Assembly (NCBI RefSeq): GCF_004799325.1 | Contig: NZ_SSMD01000002.1 | Coordinates: forward strand, 434,001-498,000 | DNA from: Thalassobius vesicularis | GTDB taxonomy: Bacteria; Pseudomonadota; Alphaproteobacteria; Rhodobacterales; Rhodobacteraceae | Length of the DNA: 64,000 nucleotides | Direction: 5' to 3' | Shown: positions 1 to 9,138 of the stretch, in pieces | Position numbering within the stretch: the stretch's first letter is position 1 | Layout: every line of letters begins with the position of its first letter | Position numbers and translations under genes: made by a program | Notes under the pieces: generated by a model | Database searches by the model: none | The model's input: only the letters and a program-made list of their open reading frames with translations | Told to the model about the DNA's origin: nothing

Positions 1-717
1 CAGATAGACCGCCGGCCCTAAAAACACGTCCAGCTGCGCGCAATGGTACAGCGGCAGGGCGTGCAGCATGGATTCCGAGCGCGTCATCTCGGTGTCCACG
101 ATGCAGCTGACGTATTGCCACATCACCGCATCATGGCTCAGCATCGCGCCCTTCGGCGCGCTTTCGGTGCCGCTGGTATAGACGATCTGCGCCAGGCTGG
201 CGCCTTTCAGGCCCAGCAGGACGGGGCTGTCATCCGCATCGGGCAGCACGTCGAACGGCACGTCCGAGTCCTCGGCGGCGGGCAGTGCCTCGCCCGGCAG
301 GGCGACAGTCCATTCCACCGCAGTGCCGTGGTCGCGCGCCTTGGCACAAAGGTCAGCAAATTCCGGGCCATAGCACAGCACCTTGGCACCCGAGCTGGCG
401 AGGATATAGCCCACTTCCTCGGGGTTCAGCATGAAGTTGACGGGCACCAGCACTGCCCCGGCCCGCGCGATGGCGAACCGCATCGCCGCAAAGGCATGGC
501 TGTTGCGCGACACCATCGCCACGCGATCCCCCTGCCCCACGCCGCGCACGATCAGGCCCCGCGCCAGACGGTTCACAAGGGCGTCGAACTCGGTATAGGT
601 CCAGCTGACATCGCCGCAGATAATGGCGGTCTTGCCCGGTGCCTTCTGCGCCGAGCGGCGCAGCAAATCCCCGATCGTGTGCTGCCGCGCGATGTCGATC
701 TGCGTTTCCAGGTTCAT
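1..717 (-). CDS. Acyl-CoA synthetase (AMP-binding), partial: C-terminal part beyond window
   Basis: Class I adenylate-forming enzyme that activates a fatty or other carboxylic acid to its CoA thioester through an acyl-AMP. The reading frame begins MNLETQIDIARQHTIGDLLR and stays open to base 1, giving about 239 residues of a usual 500-550. The ATP/AMP-binding A3 loop is visible near the truncated end as YTSGTESAPKGAMLSH, followed by an LPLYHCAQL segment typical of the family. The start ATG at 717 is preceded by a GGAG-type ribosome site. Substrate cannot be predicted from this part. The fatty-acid genes at 9.7-12.8 kb are not in the same transcript. Confidence 0.9.
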   Translation of the reverse strand, partial: MNLETQIDIARQHTIGDLLRRSAQKAPGKTAIICGDVSWTYTEFDALVNRLARGLIVRGVGQGDRVAMVSRNSHAFAAMRFAIARAGAVLVPVNFMLNPEEVGYILASSGAKVLCYGPEFADLCAKARDHGTAVEWTVALPGEALPAAEDSDVPFDVLPDADDSPVLLGLKGASLAQIVYTSGTESAPKGAMLSHDAVMWQYVSCIVDTEMTRSESMLHALPLYHCAQLDVFLGPAVYL

Positions 718-847
718 GGCGTACTCCTCCGTGCTCCGGCCCACATGGCCGAACTTTCCCGCCATTCTGGCGGGACCGTCGGCGGTCGTCTTGTGTGGGG
801 CCTCTTCCGGTGGGAAGATTAGCGCAGTTTTCGCCGCTGAGAAGCGA

Positions 848-1291
848 TTACCAGCGGGTCAGCGCCTCTTCGTCCGCGTCCTTTGCGGCAACCCATTCGG
901 CGCCGGACGCGGTGAATTCCTTCTTCCAGAAGGGCGCGCGGGATTTGAGGTAATCCATCAGGAACTCGGCCGCCTCGAACGCGTCCTTGCGATGGCGAGA
1001 GGCGGTGGCGACCATCATGATCCGCTCGTTCGCGGCCATCGGTCCAAAGCGGTGGATGATCAGCACGTCGCCCAGCGACCAACGCTCACGGGCGTCCAGT
1101 TCGATCTTCTCCAACGCCTTTTCGGTCATGCCGGGGTAATGCTCGATCACCATGCGGTCCAGGCTGTCGCCGGGCAGATCACGCACGATGCCAGTAAAGG
1201 TGACGACCGCGCCCATATCGGCCTGCGCATCGGCGAAGCGTTCGGTTTCAGCGCCCAGATCAAACGGCGCTTCCTGCACGCGGACGGCCAT
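848..1291 (-). CDS. moaE: Molybdopterin synthase catalytic subunit MoaE
   Basis: Large subunit of molybdopterin synthase, which inserts two sulphurs from MoaD thiocarboxylate into cyclic pyranopterin monophosphate during molybdenum cofactor synthesis in the cytoplasm. The 147-residue length is normal. Family landmarks are VTFTGIVRD near residue 30, EHYPGM, VLIIHRFG, and the active-site segment LKSRAPFWKKE near the C terminus with its conserved lysines. It begins one base after the moaD stop, so the two subunits are translated from one transcript. Confidence 0.96.
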   Translation of the reverse strand: MAVRVQEAPFDLGAETERFADAQADMGAVVTFTGIVRDLPGDSLDRMVIEHYPGMTEKALEKIELDARERWSLGDVLIIHRFGPMAANERIMMVATASRHRKDAFEAAEFLMDYLKSRAPFWKKEFTASGAEWVAAKDADEEALTRW

Positions 1292-1292
1292 C

Positions 1293-1538
1293 TCAGCCCC
1301 CCGTCATCGGCGGAAAGAACGCCACCTCGCGGACACCGGCCAGCGGGGCATCAAACTCGGTCAGCTCCTGATCCAAGGCGACGCGCAGGGCAGAGAGATC
1401 GGCAAACGCGGCGGCATAGCGGGGTTCGCGGGCGCGCAGCTCCTCGACCAGATCGGCCACGGTGGCGGCTTGGGTTTCGACCTTTTCGCGAGGAATTCCG
1501 ATGCGTTCCCGCACCCATGCGAAATAGAGAACATCCAT
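1293..1538 (-). CDS. moaD: Molybdopterin synthase sulphur-carrier subunit MoaD
   Basis: Small ubiquitin-fold subunit of molybdopterin synthase. The 81-residue protein starts MDVLYFAWVRERIGIPRE and ends in the diagnostic Gly-Gly (FPPMTGG), the residue adenylated and thiocarboxylated by MoeB. The start at 1538 is chosen because its A is shared with the pgsA stop (TGATG), and the upstream part of the open frame is a pgsA shadow. Translational coupling pgsA-moaD-moaE is a conserved arrangement in this family of bacteria. Confidence 0.95.
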   Translation of the reverse strand: MDVLYFAWVRERIGIPREKVETQAATVADLVEELRAREPRYAAAFADLSALRVALDQELTEFDAPLAGVREVAFFPPMTGG

Positions 1539-2161
1539 CAGCGCTCGTCCTTCAGATATGGCAGGGACTTGCGGAAATAGTCCCAGCCGGTGATCGCAGT
1601 CAGGATAGCGGCCACCCAGATCAGCGCCAGTCCGACATGAGTCGCAAGATCGGCAAGGCTGGCGCCCATCGGAATGTCGCCTTCGCCAGCACGCGGGGCG
1701 CGGCCCTTTTCCAGATAATCCAGCCCGGTGCCCAGGAACAGCGTCGCAATCGCCACCATCTGGGCGGTGGTCTTCCACTTGGCCAGCTTGGTCACCGCCA
1801 GACGGCCCGAGTCAGCACCCAGGAATTCCCGCAGGCCTGAGACGAACACTTCGCGGAACAGGATCACGGTGGCGGGCAGGATCAGCCAGGGATTCATCCC
1901 CGAATAGCCCGTCAGCACCACCAGCGCGATCACGACCATCGCCTTGTCGGCGATCGGGTCAAGCATCGCGCCGAACTTGCTTTCCTGTTTCCACAGGCGG
2001 GCCAGGTAGCCGTCGAACCAATCGGTAATCGCCGCCCCGACGAACAGCGCCAGCGCAAACCAGTCGGCCCAGGGGCGCGTGAAATACAAAAACATCACCG
2101 CAACGCCGGGCGCGGCAAGCAGACGGCCAACCGTCAGGATATTCGGGATCGTCCATTTCAT
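1538..2161 (-). CDS. pgsA: CDP-diacylglycerol--glycerol-3-phosphate 3-phosphatidyltransferase
   Basis: Inner-membrane enzyme of phosphatidylglycerol synthesis, making phosphatidylglycerophosphate from CDP-diacylglycerol and glycerol-3-phosphate. The CDP-alcohol phosphotransferase signature DGx2ARx8Gx3Dx3D is complete at about residues 49-72 (DWFDGYLARLW then GAMLDPIADK). Four to five hydrophobic segments follow and precede it. It is 207 residues long, normal for PgsA. It shares its last base with moaD. In many proteobacteria pgsA directly follows uvrC; here a histidine kinase on the other strand separates them. Confidence 0.96.
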   Translation of the reverse strand: MKWTIPNILTVGRLLAAPGVAVMFLYFTRPWADWFALALFVGAAITDWFDGYLARLWKQESKFGAMLDPIADKAMVVIALVVLTGYSGMNPWLILPATVILFREVFVSGLREFLGADSGRLAVTKLAKWKTTAQMVAIATLFLGTGLDYLEKGRAPRAGEGDIPMGASLADLATHVGLALIWVAAILTAITGWDYFRKSLPYLKDER

Positions 2162-2348
2162 AAGGCTTTCCTATCCGGTTCCCGCGTCGCTGGAAAGCGC
2201 CGTTTCAGGCTGTTGTTAGCCAATACAACCCCGGGATCACCACCGTAATCACCTCAGGAAGCCCAAGTTTTGACACATAAGTATACATATATTGCACCTT
2301 GGGTATGATTGCCGCCCCGGCGCCCCTGGGATGCTTAGGGAATAGGAT

Positions 2349-4136
2349 TTGAGTGTGACTTGTCTTGCTCCGAGTTATTTTGACGTCCCCGTTTTGGGGA
2401 CCTTCGCCGTTTTCGTGGCATCTGTGCTGTTCGCCGTCTGGGTCTGGGTGAATCACCAATTCGCAGGCAAGCGCGCCTTCATGATCGCTGAAATCGGCAT
2501 GCTGTGGTGGCTGCTGACCGCCACGATGGAGCTGTCCAGCGCATCCCTGACCTGCAAACTGTTCTGGAGCCAGTTCGCATGGCCGGGCATCGTCCTGATG
2601 CCCTCGGCCTGGGCGATTTTCCTGTTCCACTACGCCATCGGCCAGGACGATTCCCTGCCGCAGCTCAAGAAATTCTCGTACTGGGTCGGCCCCAGCATCA
2701 TCGGGCTGATCGCGATTTCCAATGACCTGCACCACTTGATGTACACCGAGAACACCCACCTGGCCGAGGTCAACGGCCGCCCGTCCGGTGTCTTTGACCA
2801 CGGCCCGCTGTTCTATCTGGCGGTGTCGTATGTGTATGCGTTCATGCTTGCCTCGATCGGGGTCGGAGTGACCGCAGTCCGCCGCGCCATGCCGCAACTC
2901 CGGGGGTTCTTCGTGATGATGCTGGTCATCACGCTGGTCCCCATCTCGGCCAACCTGGCCTATATCCTTGGTGGGTTCACGCTGTTTGGATTTGACCCCA
3001 CGCCGTTCATGTTCTCGTTCGTCATCATGGCCTTTGGCTGGCTGGTGGTGAACAACCGCATGATGGATATCACCGCGATTTCGCGCGATCTTCTGTTCGC
3101 CTCGACCACCAGCCCGATCCTGATTTTCGACGACGAAGGGCTGCTGTCCGGGATGAACCCCGCCGCCAAGCGTCTACTGGGGCGCGATCACCGCGCGATC
3201 GGGACCAACCTGACAACCGTGCCAAAAATCGGCCCGATCGTCGGGGACGTCCTGCTCAGGGGCGCCCAGGCGCAGATGTCCACCATCTTGTGGGACGACC
3301 GCGCCTATCACGCACGCCTGACGCCGATCCCCAGCCCCATCAACCCCGACAGCGCGCCGGTGGGCTGGACGATTGCCTTCATCGACATCACCGAGCAGCA
3401 AGCCTACGGCGAGTTGATGAAACAAGCCGCCGAGCAGGCCGAGGCCGCCAACCGGGCGAAATCCGATTTCCTGGCCACCGTCAGTCACGAGCTTCGCACG
3501 CCGCTGACCTCGATCCAGGGGGCACTGGATATCGTCCAGATGACCGCCGGGGACAAAATCCCCGAGCAGACCGCCCAGCTTCTCAGCATCGCGGCCAACA
3601 ACACCCGCCGCCTGAAATCGCTGATCGACGACCTGCTGGACCTGCAGAAGATCGAACAGGGCCTCATGGAGTTCCAGATGGAAGAGGTGGACCTTGTGCC
3701 CCTGCTCGAGGAATCCATCAGCGCCAACAAAGGGTATCTGGACCGCTACGGCGTGATCGCCGTGGCGAACCTGCCGGAAACGCCTTGCGTGGTGCACGGC
3801 GACCAGAAACGCCTGATGCAGGTCATGGCGAACCTGATGTCGAACGCGGCCAAATTCTCGGACAACGGCAAGACCGTCGATATCGCGCTGCGCCCGGAAA
3901 ACGGCTCGGTCTCGATCCTGGTGACGGATCACGGCGTGGGCATCCCGCCGGGCTGCGAGGACAAGGTTTTCGGCCGATTCAGCCAAGTCGACTCGGCGGC
4001 GACACGGTCGCGCGGCGGGTCGGGCCTGGGGCTGAACATCACGCAGGAAATCCTGGCCGCCCATCGGGGAACGATCCATTACGAAAGCCAGCTGGGCAAA
4101 GGCACGACCTTTGTCGTCAGCCTGCCCGCCGCCTGA
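2349..4136 (+). CDS. Sensor histidine kinase with N-terminal 7TM domain and PAS domain
   Basis: Membrane sensor kinase. Residues about 15-230 hold seven hydrophobic helices like the histidine kinase N-terminal 7TM region; a PAS domain follows (about 240-340, ending TIAFIDITEQQ). The HisKA box SHELRTPLTSIQG has the phospho-acceptor His at about residue 380. The ATPase domain has the N-box (ANLMSNAAKFSD), G1 (DHGVGIPP), F (FGRFSQVD) and G2 (RGGSGLGLNI) motifs, all intact. Start is TTG at 2349, supported by AGGGA seven bases upstream; a GTG two codons on is the alternative. No response regulator lies next to it, so its partner is unknown. Confidence 0.9.
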   Translation: MSVTCLAPSYFDVPVLGTFAVFVASVLFAVWVWVNHQFAGKRAFMIAEIGMLWWLLTATMELSSASLTCKLFWSQFAWPGIVLMPSAWAIFLFHYAIGQDDSLPQLKKFSYWVGPSIIGLIAISNDLHHLMYTENTHLAEVNGRPSGVFDHGPLFYLAVSYVYAFMLASIGVGVTAVRRAMPQLRGFFVMMLVITLVPISANLAYILGGFTLFGFDPTPFMFSFVIMAFGWLVVNNRMMDITAISRDLLFASTTSPILIFDDEGLLSGMNPAAKRLLGRDHRAIGTNLTTVPKIGPIVGDVLLRGAQAQMSTILWDDRAYHARLTPIPSPINPDSAPVGWTIAFIDITEQQAYGELMKQAAEQAEAANRAKSDFLATVSHELRTPLTSIQGALDIVQMTAGDKIPEQTAQLLSIAANNTRRLKSLIDDLLDLQKIEQGLMEFQMEEVDLVPLLEESISANKGYLDRYGVIAVANLPETPCVVHGDQKRLMQVMANLMSNAAKFSDNGKTVDIALRPENGSVSILVTDHGVGIPPGCEDKVFGRFSQVDSAATRSRGGSGLGLNITQEILAAHRGTIHYESQLGKGTTFVVSLPAA

Positions 4137-6017
4137 TCACCCGTTTTCGTGAAAGAAACCGTAGATCGTTTCGGCCAGCGCGTCCGAGATCCCCTCGACC
4201 GCCTTCAGGTCCGCCAGGTTTGCCCGGCTGACCGCCTTGGCCGAGCCGAAATGCGCCAGCAACGCCCGCTTGCGCGTGGCACCGACGCCCGGCACCTCGT
4301 CCAGCGGCGTGGCGCCCACGGCCTTGGCGCGCTTGGCCCGATGGGTGCCGATGGCAAAGCGGTGCGCCTCGTCCCGCAGACGCTGCACGAAATACAGCAC
4401 CGGGTCGTTCATCCGCAGCGCAAAGGGGCGTTCGCCGGGGCGGTGGAATTCCTCTTTGCCGTGGTCCCGGTCCACACCCTTTGCGACGCCGACCATCGGG
4501 ATATCCTCGACCCCGTATTCCTCCATGATCTGCTGAACCGCGCTGACCTGCCCTGCCCCGCCGTCAATCAGCAACAGGTCGGGCCATAGGCCCTTTTCGC
4601 GGTCTGGGTCTTCCTTCAGCAGCCGTGAAAAGCGCCGCGTCAGCACCTCTTTCATCATGCCGAAATCGTCGCCGGGGGTCAGTGCGTCGCCCTTGATGTT
4701 GTACTTGCGGTACTGGTTCTTCATGAACCCCTCGGGGCCCGCCACGATCATCGCGCCGACCGCGTTGGTGCCCTGGATGTGCGAGTTGTCGTAGACCTCG
4801 ATCCGCTGCGGCGGGCCGTCCAGCGCAAACGCCTCGGCCAGCCCCGCCAGCAGCTTCGACTGGGCCGAGGATTCCGCCATCTTCCGCGCCAGGCTTTCAC
4901 GGGCGTTGCGGGCGGCACCGGCCACCAGCTCGGCCTTTTCGCCGCGCTGCGGGACCAGCAGTTCCACCTTGCGGCCCAGTTTCTGGGCCAGCGCCTGTTC
5001 CATCAGGTCAGCATTGTCGATCGGATGCGACAGGATCACCTGCCGGGGCGGCTCCTTGGTGTCATAGAACTGGCCCAGGAACGCCTCCAGCACCTCGGCG
5101 GCCTCGATCTCGGCCCCGGCGCGCGGATAGAAATCGCGGTTCCCCCAGTTCTGCCCCGCCCGGATAAAGAACACCTGAACGCAGGCTTGGCCGCCCTCCA
5201 GATGCAGGGCGACGATGTCCGCCTCGTCCACGGTGCGCGGGTTGATGCCCTGCGCCGTCTGCACCTGCGTCAGCGCGCGGATACGGTCGCGCAGGGCCGC
5301 GGCGCGCTCGAACTCCATCGCCTCGGACGCGGCCATCATCTGGGTCGCCAGTGCCTCCTGGATCTCGGTCGAGCGTCCCGACAAGAACCGCTGCGCATCC
5401 TTCACCGAGGCTGCGTATTCCTCGGCGCTGATCCGGTCCACACACGGCCCCGAGCACCGCTTGATCTGGAACAGCAGGCACGGCCGCGTGCGCGTGTCGA
5501 ATTGCGAGTCCGGGCAGTTGCGCAGCAGGAACACGCGCTGCAACTGGTTCAGCGTCCGGTTGACCGCGCCGGCGCTGGCGAAGGGGCCGTAATAGGTGCC
5601 CTTCGCGCTTTTGGCTCCGCGGTGTTTCTTGATCTGCGGGAACGGGTGCCCCGTCGTGACCAGGATATTCGGAAAGGATTTGTCGTCGCGCAGCAGCACG
5701 TTGTAACGCGGCTTCAGCTGCTTGATCAGGTTCTGCTCCAGCAGCAGCGCCTCGGTTTCCGTCTTGGTCGTCAGGAACATCATCGAGGCGGTTTCCCGAA
5801 TCATCCGCTCGATCCGCCCCGAATGCCCCGAGGGCCGCGCGTAGTTCGACACCCGCGCCTTCAGGTTCCGCGCCTTGCCCACGTAAAGGACACGCGCCTG
5901 CGCATCCAGCATCCGATACACCCCCGGAGAGGCATCCAGAACCCGCAGGTACGACTGGATCAGCGCGTGCCCTGTCAGGGCAGGTTCAGCGGGGGAAGAG
6001 GGGGCCTCGGGCGTCAT
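4137..6017 (-). CDS. uvrC: UvrABC excinuclease subunit C
   Basis: Dual-incision nuclease of nucleotide excision repair. The N-terminal GIY-YIG-type nuclease is at about residues 25-105 ([26 protein letters not shown]), the UVR motif for UvrB binding at about 220-255 ([18 protein letters not shown]), the RNase H-like 5' nuclease begins at [10 protein letters not shown] with its catalytic Asp, and a C-terminal helix-hairpin-helix pair is present ([26 protein letters not shown]). Its 626 residues match the family. It is convergent with the sensor kinase with no spacer between the stop codons. Confidence 0.98.
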   Translation of the reverse strand: MTPEAPSSPAEPALTGHALIQSYLRVLDASPGVYRMLDAQARVLYVGKARNLKARVSNYARPSGHSGRIERMIRETASMMFLTTKTETEALLLEQNLIKQLKPRYNVLLRDDKSFPNILVTTGHPFPQIKKHRGAKSAKGTYYGPFASAGAVNRTLNQLQRVFLLRNCPDSQFDTRTRPCLLFQIKRCSGPCVDRISAEEYAASVKDAQRFLSGRSTEIQEALATQMMAASEAMEFERAAALRDRIRALTQVQTAQGINPRTVDEADIVALHLEGGQACVQVFFIRAGQNWGNRDFYPRAGAEIEAAEVLEAFLGQFYDTKEPPRQVILSHPIDNADLMEQALAQKLGRKVELLVPQRGEKAELVAGAARNARESLARKMAESSAQSKLLAGLAEAFALDGPPQRIEVYDNSHIQGTNAVGAMIVAGPEGFMKNQYRKYNIKGDALTPGDDFGMMKEVLTRRFSRLLKEDPDREKGLWPDLLLIDGGAGQVSAVQQIMEEYGVEDIPMVGVAKGVDRDHGKEEFHRPGERPFALRMNDPVLYFVQRLRDEAHRFAIGTHRAKRAKAVGATPLDEVPGVGATRKRALLAHFGSAKAVSRANLADLKAVEGISDALAETIYGFFHENG

Positions 6018-6317
6018 GTTTCAATTGTTATGATTCTTGGAATATGGCTGCAATCTTTGCTGGGTCTAGGCAAGGGAGAAAGAACCCACCAAATCTGTGG
6101 ATAAGTCTGCAGATAACTTGTAGGTATCGCCATTTTTTCCTTGTTTCGCGGCGGGTTCCTTGAATTGCCCAAAAATTAGGCACTCCCCCAAATCATTGAT
6201 ATCTTTAGATAGTTTTTTTATCCAATGGCAAAACATTGATATCATTAAGGTTTTTGTAACGCTTCCGTAACACCCGTGTGAACGGTGCACAACTTTCAGA
6301 TAGGTGCACGCGAAATG
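6018..6317. promoter_or_regulatory. AT-rich intergenic region upstream of uvrC with a duplicated CATTGATATC motif
   Basis: 300 bases with no credible gene. It is clearly richer in A/T than its surroundings. The 10-mer CATTGATATC occurs at 6194-6203 and again at 6234-6243, exactly 40 bases apart, each centred on the near-palindrome TGATATCW and followed by WTTA. They lie on the upstream side of uvrC and could be operator sites or part of its promoter region. A 74-codon minus-strand frame inside (6066-6290) has no coding character. Confidence 0.5.
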
Positions 6318-7097
6318 CTACTCTAGGCCCAGAATATCCGGGGTTTTCCAGCCCAGATGCTGCCCGCCATCGACGCAAATCAGCTGTCCGGTGACACCCG
6401 GCGAGTCGATGAAAAACCCCAGCGCGGCGGTGATATCCGAAGCGTTCGCGCCGCGCCCCAGGACGGTGTTTTCACGCTGCCTGCGAAAGTGGTCGTCGCT
6501 TTGCCGCCCGCCTTGCAAGGTCGGCCCCGGCCCGATCGCGTTGACCCGGACGCGCGGCGCCAGCGCCTGTGCCGCGGTTTGCGTGAAGGCCCACAAGCCC
6601 ATCTTGGCCAACGTATAGGTCATGAATTCGGGCGTCAGTTTGCGCACCCGTTGGTCGATCAGATTGACGACCAGCCCCTGCGCTAGCGGCTCTCCGTTCT
6701 CGTCGGTCACCGGATCGGGCACATGCCGGGCCATCGCCTGCGTCAGCACGAAGGGCGCGCGCAGGTTGGATTCAAAATGCCGGTCCCAGCTGGTGCGGCT
6801 GGCGGTCTCCAGCCGGTCGTATTCAAAGATCGAGGCGTTGTTGACCAGGCACGTCACCGGCTGCCCGAAATGCGAGACCACGACGGGCATCAGGGCCTGA
6901 ACCTGCGCCTCGTCCAGCAGGTCGGCCTGAAAGGCATGTGCGTTGCCGCCCTTGTTGCGGATCGCCTGCACCACCTCTGCCGCCTCCGCCTCGGAGCTGG
7001 CGTAGTGCACGGCCACATCCCAACCCCGCCCGGCCAGATACTCGGCCATCGCGCGCCCCAGTCTTTTGGCGCCTCCGGTTACCAGCGCGAGCGGCAT
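6318..7097 (-). CDS. SDR oxidoreductase, FolM/pteridine-reductase-like
   Basis: Short-chain dehydrogenase of 259 residues. The nucleotide site reads VTGGAKRLGRAMAEYL, i.e. the TGxxxRxG form found in NADPH-dependent pteridine reductases, rather than TGxxxGxG. The second motif is NNAS (NNASIFEYD) instead of NNAG, also characteristic of that branch, and the catalytic YxxxK is MTYTLAKMGLW. A role in reducing dihydropteridines (dihydromonapterin reductase, FolM-like) is inferred. The start MPLALVTGG at 7097 is chosen, with AGGAAGGTC upstream; the longer frame runs into the antiporter gene. It is the last gene of a minus-strand series. Confidence 0.8.
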   Translation of the reverse strand: MPLALVTGGAKRLGRAMAEYLAGRGWDVAVHYASSEAEAAEVVQAIRNKGGNAHAFQADLLDEAQVQALMPVVVSHFGQPVTCLVNNASIFEYDRLETASRTSWDRHFESNLRAPFVLTQAMARHVPDPVTDENGEPLAQGLVVNLIDQRVRKLTPEFMTYTLAKMGLWAFTQTAAQALAPRVRVNAIGPGPTLQGGRQSDDHFRRQRENTVLGRGANASDITAALGFFIDSPGVTGQLICVDGGQHLGWKTPDILGLE

Positions 7098-7108
7098 GAC
7101 CTTCCTCC

Positions 7109-8071
7109 TCAGCTCAGAACAGCTATGACGTAAGCGGCGTAAAGGGCCGTCAGGATCACGCCCCAGGTCCGGGTGATGTCGCGGCGCATGAACACGAAGG
7201 GGAACAGCAGCGCCGAGGCGCCCAGCATCACCCACAGGTCAAAACGCAGGAACTCGGGTGCGACGGGGATCGGGCTGACCAGCGAGGCAATCCCGATGAT
7301 CGCAAGCAGGTTGAACATGTTCGACCCGATCACGTTGCCCAAAGCCACGTCCGCCTGCCGGCGCAGGGCCGCCATGACAGTCGTCGCCAGCTCGGGCAGC
7401 GAGGTGCCCACGGCGACCAGCGTCAGGCCGATGACGGTTTCGCTGACCCCAAAATCGCGGGCAATATTCACCGCCCCCTCCAGCAGCAGGTCCGCGCCCA
7501 GCGGCAGGCCGACAAGCCCAAGGCCGAGGAACAGGACGATGCGCCACCACGGCATGTCCGGGTCCGCGCCCTCGGGATCCTCCAGATCATCGTCGGCGCA
7601 GGCCGGGGCGCCATTGCAGGCCGCACGATGCGCCCGGGCATCGCGCACCGCGTCGATCAGCACCAGCGCCAGCGCGCCCAGCAGGATCAACCCGGTGACC
7701 CAGTTGAACATGCCGCCAAAGGCCAGACCGATGAACAGCACCGAGGCCGCCATCATCATGACAAAGCTTTTGCGGGTCTCGCATTCGCTGGAATGCATGG
7801 TGGCCAGCAGCGCCGGAATGCCCAGAACCAGCAGGATATTCGCGGTGTTCGAGCCGACCACGTTCCCCAGCGCGATGCCCGGCACCCCCTCTAGCGCGGC
7901 GGTGATCGAGATCAGCAATTCAGGCGCCGAGGTGCCGAAGGCCACGATGGTCAGGCTGACGATCAACGCCGGAATCCCGATGCGCAGGCTCAGGTTCACG
8001 GCGCCCTTGACCAGTGCGTCCCCTGCCAGCAGCAGGATCACCAAACCGACACCCGCATAAAGCCAATCCAT
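7109..8071 (-). CDS. Calcium/sodium antiporter (CaCA family, YrbG-like)
   Basis: Inner-membrane exchanger of 320 residues with two inverted alpha-repeats. Repeat 1 carries VAFGTSAPELLIS and GNVVGSNTANILLVLG; repeat 2 carries VAVGTSLPELATTV and GNVIGSNMFNLLAIIG, the Ca/Na-binding GTSxPE and GSNxxN motifs. A charged cytoplasmic loop rich in Asp and Glu (about residues 145-165) separates the halves. Ten or so hydrophobic helices are evident. It lies four bases after the microprotein stop and eleven before the next gene, so it is probably co-transcribed. Confidence 0.93.
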   Translation of the reverse strand: MDWLYAGVGLVILLLAGDALVKGAVNLSLRIGIPALIVSLTIVAFGTSAPELLISITAALEGVPGIALGNVVGSNTANILLVLGIPALLATMHSSECETRKSFVMMMAASVLFIGLAFGGMFNWVTGLILLGALALVLIDAVRDARAHRAACNGAPACADDDLEDPEGADPDMPWWRIVLFLGLGLVGLPLGADLLLEGAVNIARDFGVSETVIGLTLVAVGTSLPELATTVMAALRRQADVALGNVIGSNMFNLLAIIGIASLVSPIPVAPEFLRFDLWVMLGASALLFPFVFMRRDITRTWGVILTALYAAYVIAVLS

Positions 8072-8074
8072 TGC

Positions 8075-8242
8075 TCAGCGTTCTCCTTTGCGGCAGGGGC
8101 ATTGGCCCTTGCCTATCCTGAACCGGCCGCAATTCGGGCAGCGGTGGGATTGCAGTTTCTTTTGACCCGGCAGGCGCAATTTGCCGAACATGGCCAGCAC
8201 GGCCATGCCGATCAGGAACAATATGACGACGCGCAGGATCAA
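8075..8242 (-). CDS. Membrane-anchored zinc-ribbon microprotein
   Basis: A 55-residue frame beginning at a TTG one base after the sppA-like stop codon. It has a single hydrophobic helix at residues 2-20 (MILRVVILFLIGMAVLAMFG), a short basic linker, and a C-terminal zinc-ribbon-like CPNCG-x9-CPC cluster. I infer a small membrane-tethered metal-binding protein, function unknown. The longer 99-residue frame overlaps the upstream protease gene and is not favoured. Position between two tightly packed genes and the organised Cys pattern argue that it is real; the start codon is the uncertain part. Confidence 0.65.
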   Translation of the reverse strand: MILRVVILFLIGMAVLAMFGKLRLPGQKKLQSHRCPNCGRFRIGKGQCPCRKGER

Positions 8243-8243
8243 C

Positions 8244-9038
8244 TCAGAGGCCAAAACGCGCGTAGGCCGCGCGCTCCTCGATCCCGGCGATGGCGTCTTG
8301 CGCAAAGGCCGCGCCAAAGCGCGACAGCAGGCCCCGTTTGCGCCCGTAACGCACAAAGCGCACCTTGTCGCCATACAGCTCTTTCAGCTTGGGTTCAGCG
8401 TGGGCCAGCCCGTCGATCAGCCCCAGCGCCTGCGCCTTTTCGCCCAGCCAGACACGGCCACTGAACAGGTCGGGATCGTCGGCCAGTTTCTCGCCCCGGC
8501 GCTCGCGCACATAGGCTTCGAACCCTTTGTGCATGTCGCCCAGAATGTCCTTCAGCCGTTCGACATCCGCGGGTTTTTCCGGCTGGAACGGGTCCAGCAT
8601 GGATTTCGATTTGACCGAGGTATAGACCCGCCGCTCGATCCCGTGCTTCGCGATGAACTCATGTGCGCCGAAGCTGGACGAGATCACACCGATCGACCCC
8701 ACGATCGAGCCGTAATCCGCCCAGATCTGATCTGCCGCCGCCGCCAGCCAATAGCCACCCGAGGCCGCCACGTCCTCGACAAAGGCGTGAACGGGGATGT
8801 CTTTTTCCTCGGACAGACGCCGGATGCGCGCGGCGATCAGCGCCGATTGCACAGGCGATCCGCCGGGCGAGTTGATGATCAGCGCCACCGCCTTGGGCTT
8901 GCCCTTGCGAAAGGCGCGCTCGATCACCGGGGCCAGGGCGGCATCGTTCAACGGCGCGCGGCCGGTGCCGATCACGCCGTTCAGCCGGATCACCGCAACC
9001 TTGGGCGCCGGGTTCAGAAAGGGGATGAAACGCTTCAT
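8244..9038 (-). CDS. S49-family serine peptidase (SppA/SohB-like)
   Basis: Signal-peptide-peptidase-like protease of 264 residues. The core shows VAVIRLNGVIG, LIINSPGGSPVQS, and the nucleophile segment DVAASGGYWLAAAAD, followed by GSIVGSIGVISSSFG. The general-base Lys probably lies in RRVYTSVKSKSMLDPF. The start MKRFIPFLNP at 9038 fits short SppA forms with no long N-terminal domain; upstream codons are not conserved-looking. It probably acts at the cytoplasmic membrane in degrading membrane or signal-peptide fragments. Confidence 0.9.
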   Translation of the reverse strand: MKRFIPFLNPAPKVAVIRLNGVIGTGRAPLNDAALAPVIERAFRKGKPKAVALIINSPGGSPVQSALIAARIRRLSEEKDIPVHAFVEDVAASGGYWLAAAADQIWADYGSIVGSIGVISSSFGAHEFIAKHGIERRVYTSVKSKSMLDPFQPEKPADVERLKDILGDMHKGFEAYVRERRGEKLADDPDLFSGRVWLGEKAQALGLIDGLAHAEPKLKELYGDKVRFVRYGRKRGLLSRFGAAFAQDAIAGIEERAAYARFGL

Positions 9039-9138
9039 ACAGGCCCATGTAGATTGCCGGAAGGCGACAAACAAGGTGAGGCCACCTAATGCCGCCCCTT
9101 GCCGGGAAAAATCGGCAGGTTTCGTAAGGAAATCCGGC

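Noticed and set aside
2269-2310. TTGACA with nearby TATACA/TATGAT as promoter of the 7TM kinase
   Set aside because: Spacings are 6, 12 or 28 bases, none near 17; not strong enough to list.
4779-6104. 441-codon plus-strand frame over uvrC
   Set aside because: Antisense to an unmistakable uvrC; no ribosome site.
6066-6290. 74-codon minus-strand frame upstream of uvrC
   Set aside because: AT-rich, no ribosome site and no coding character.
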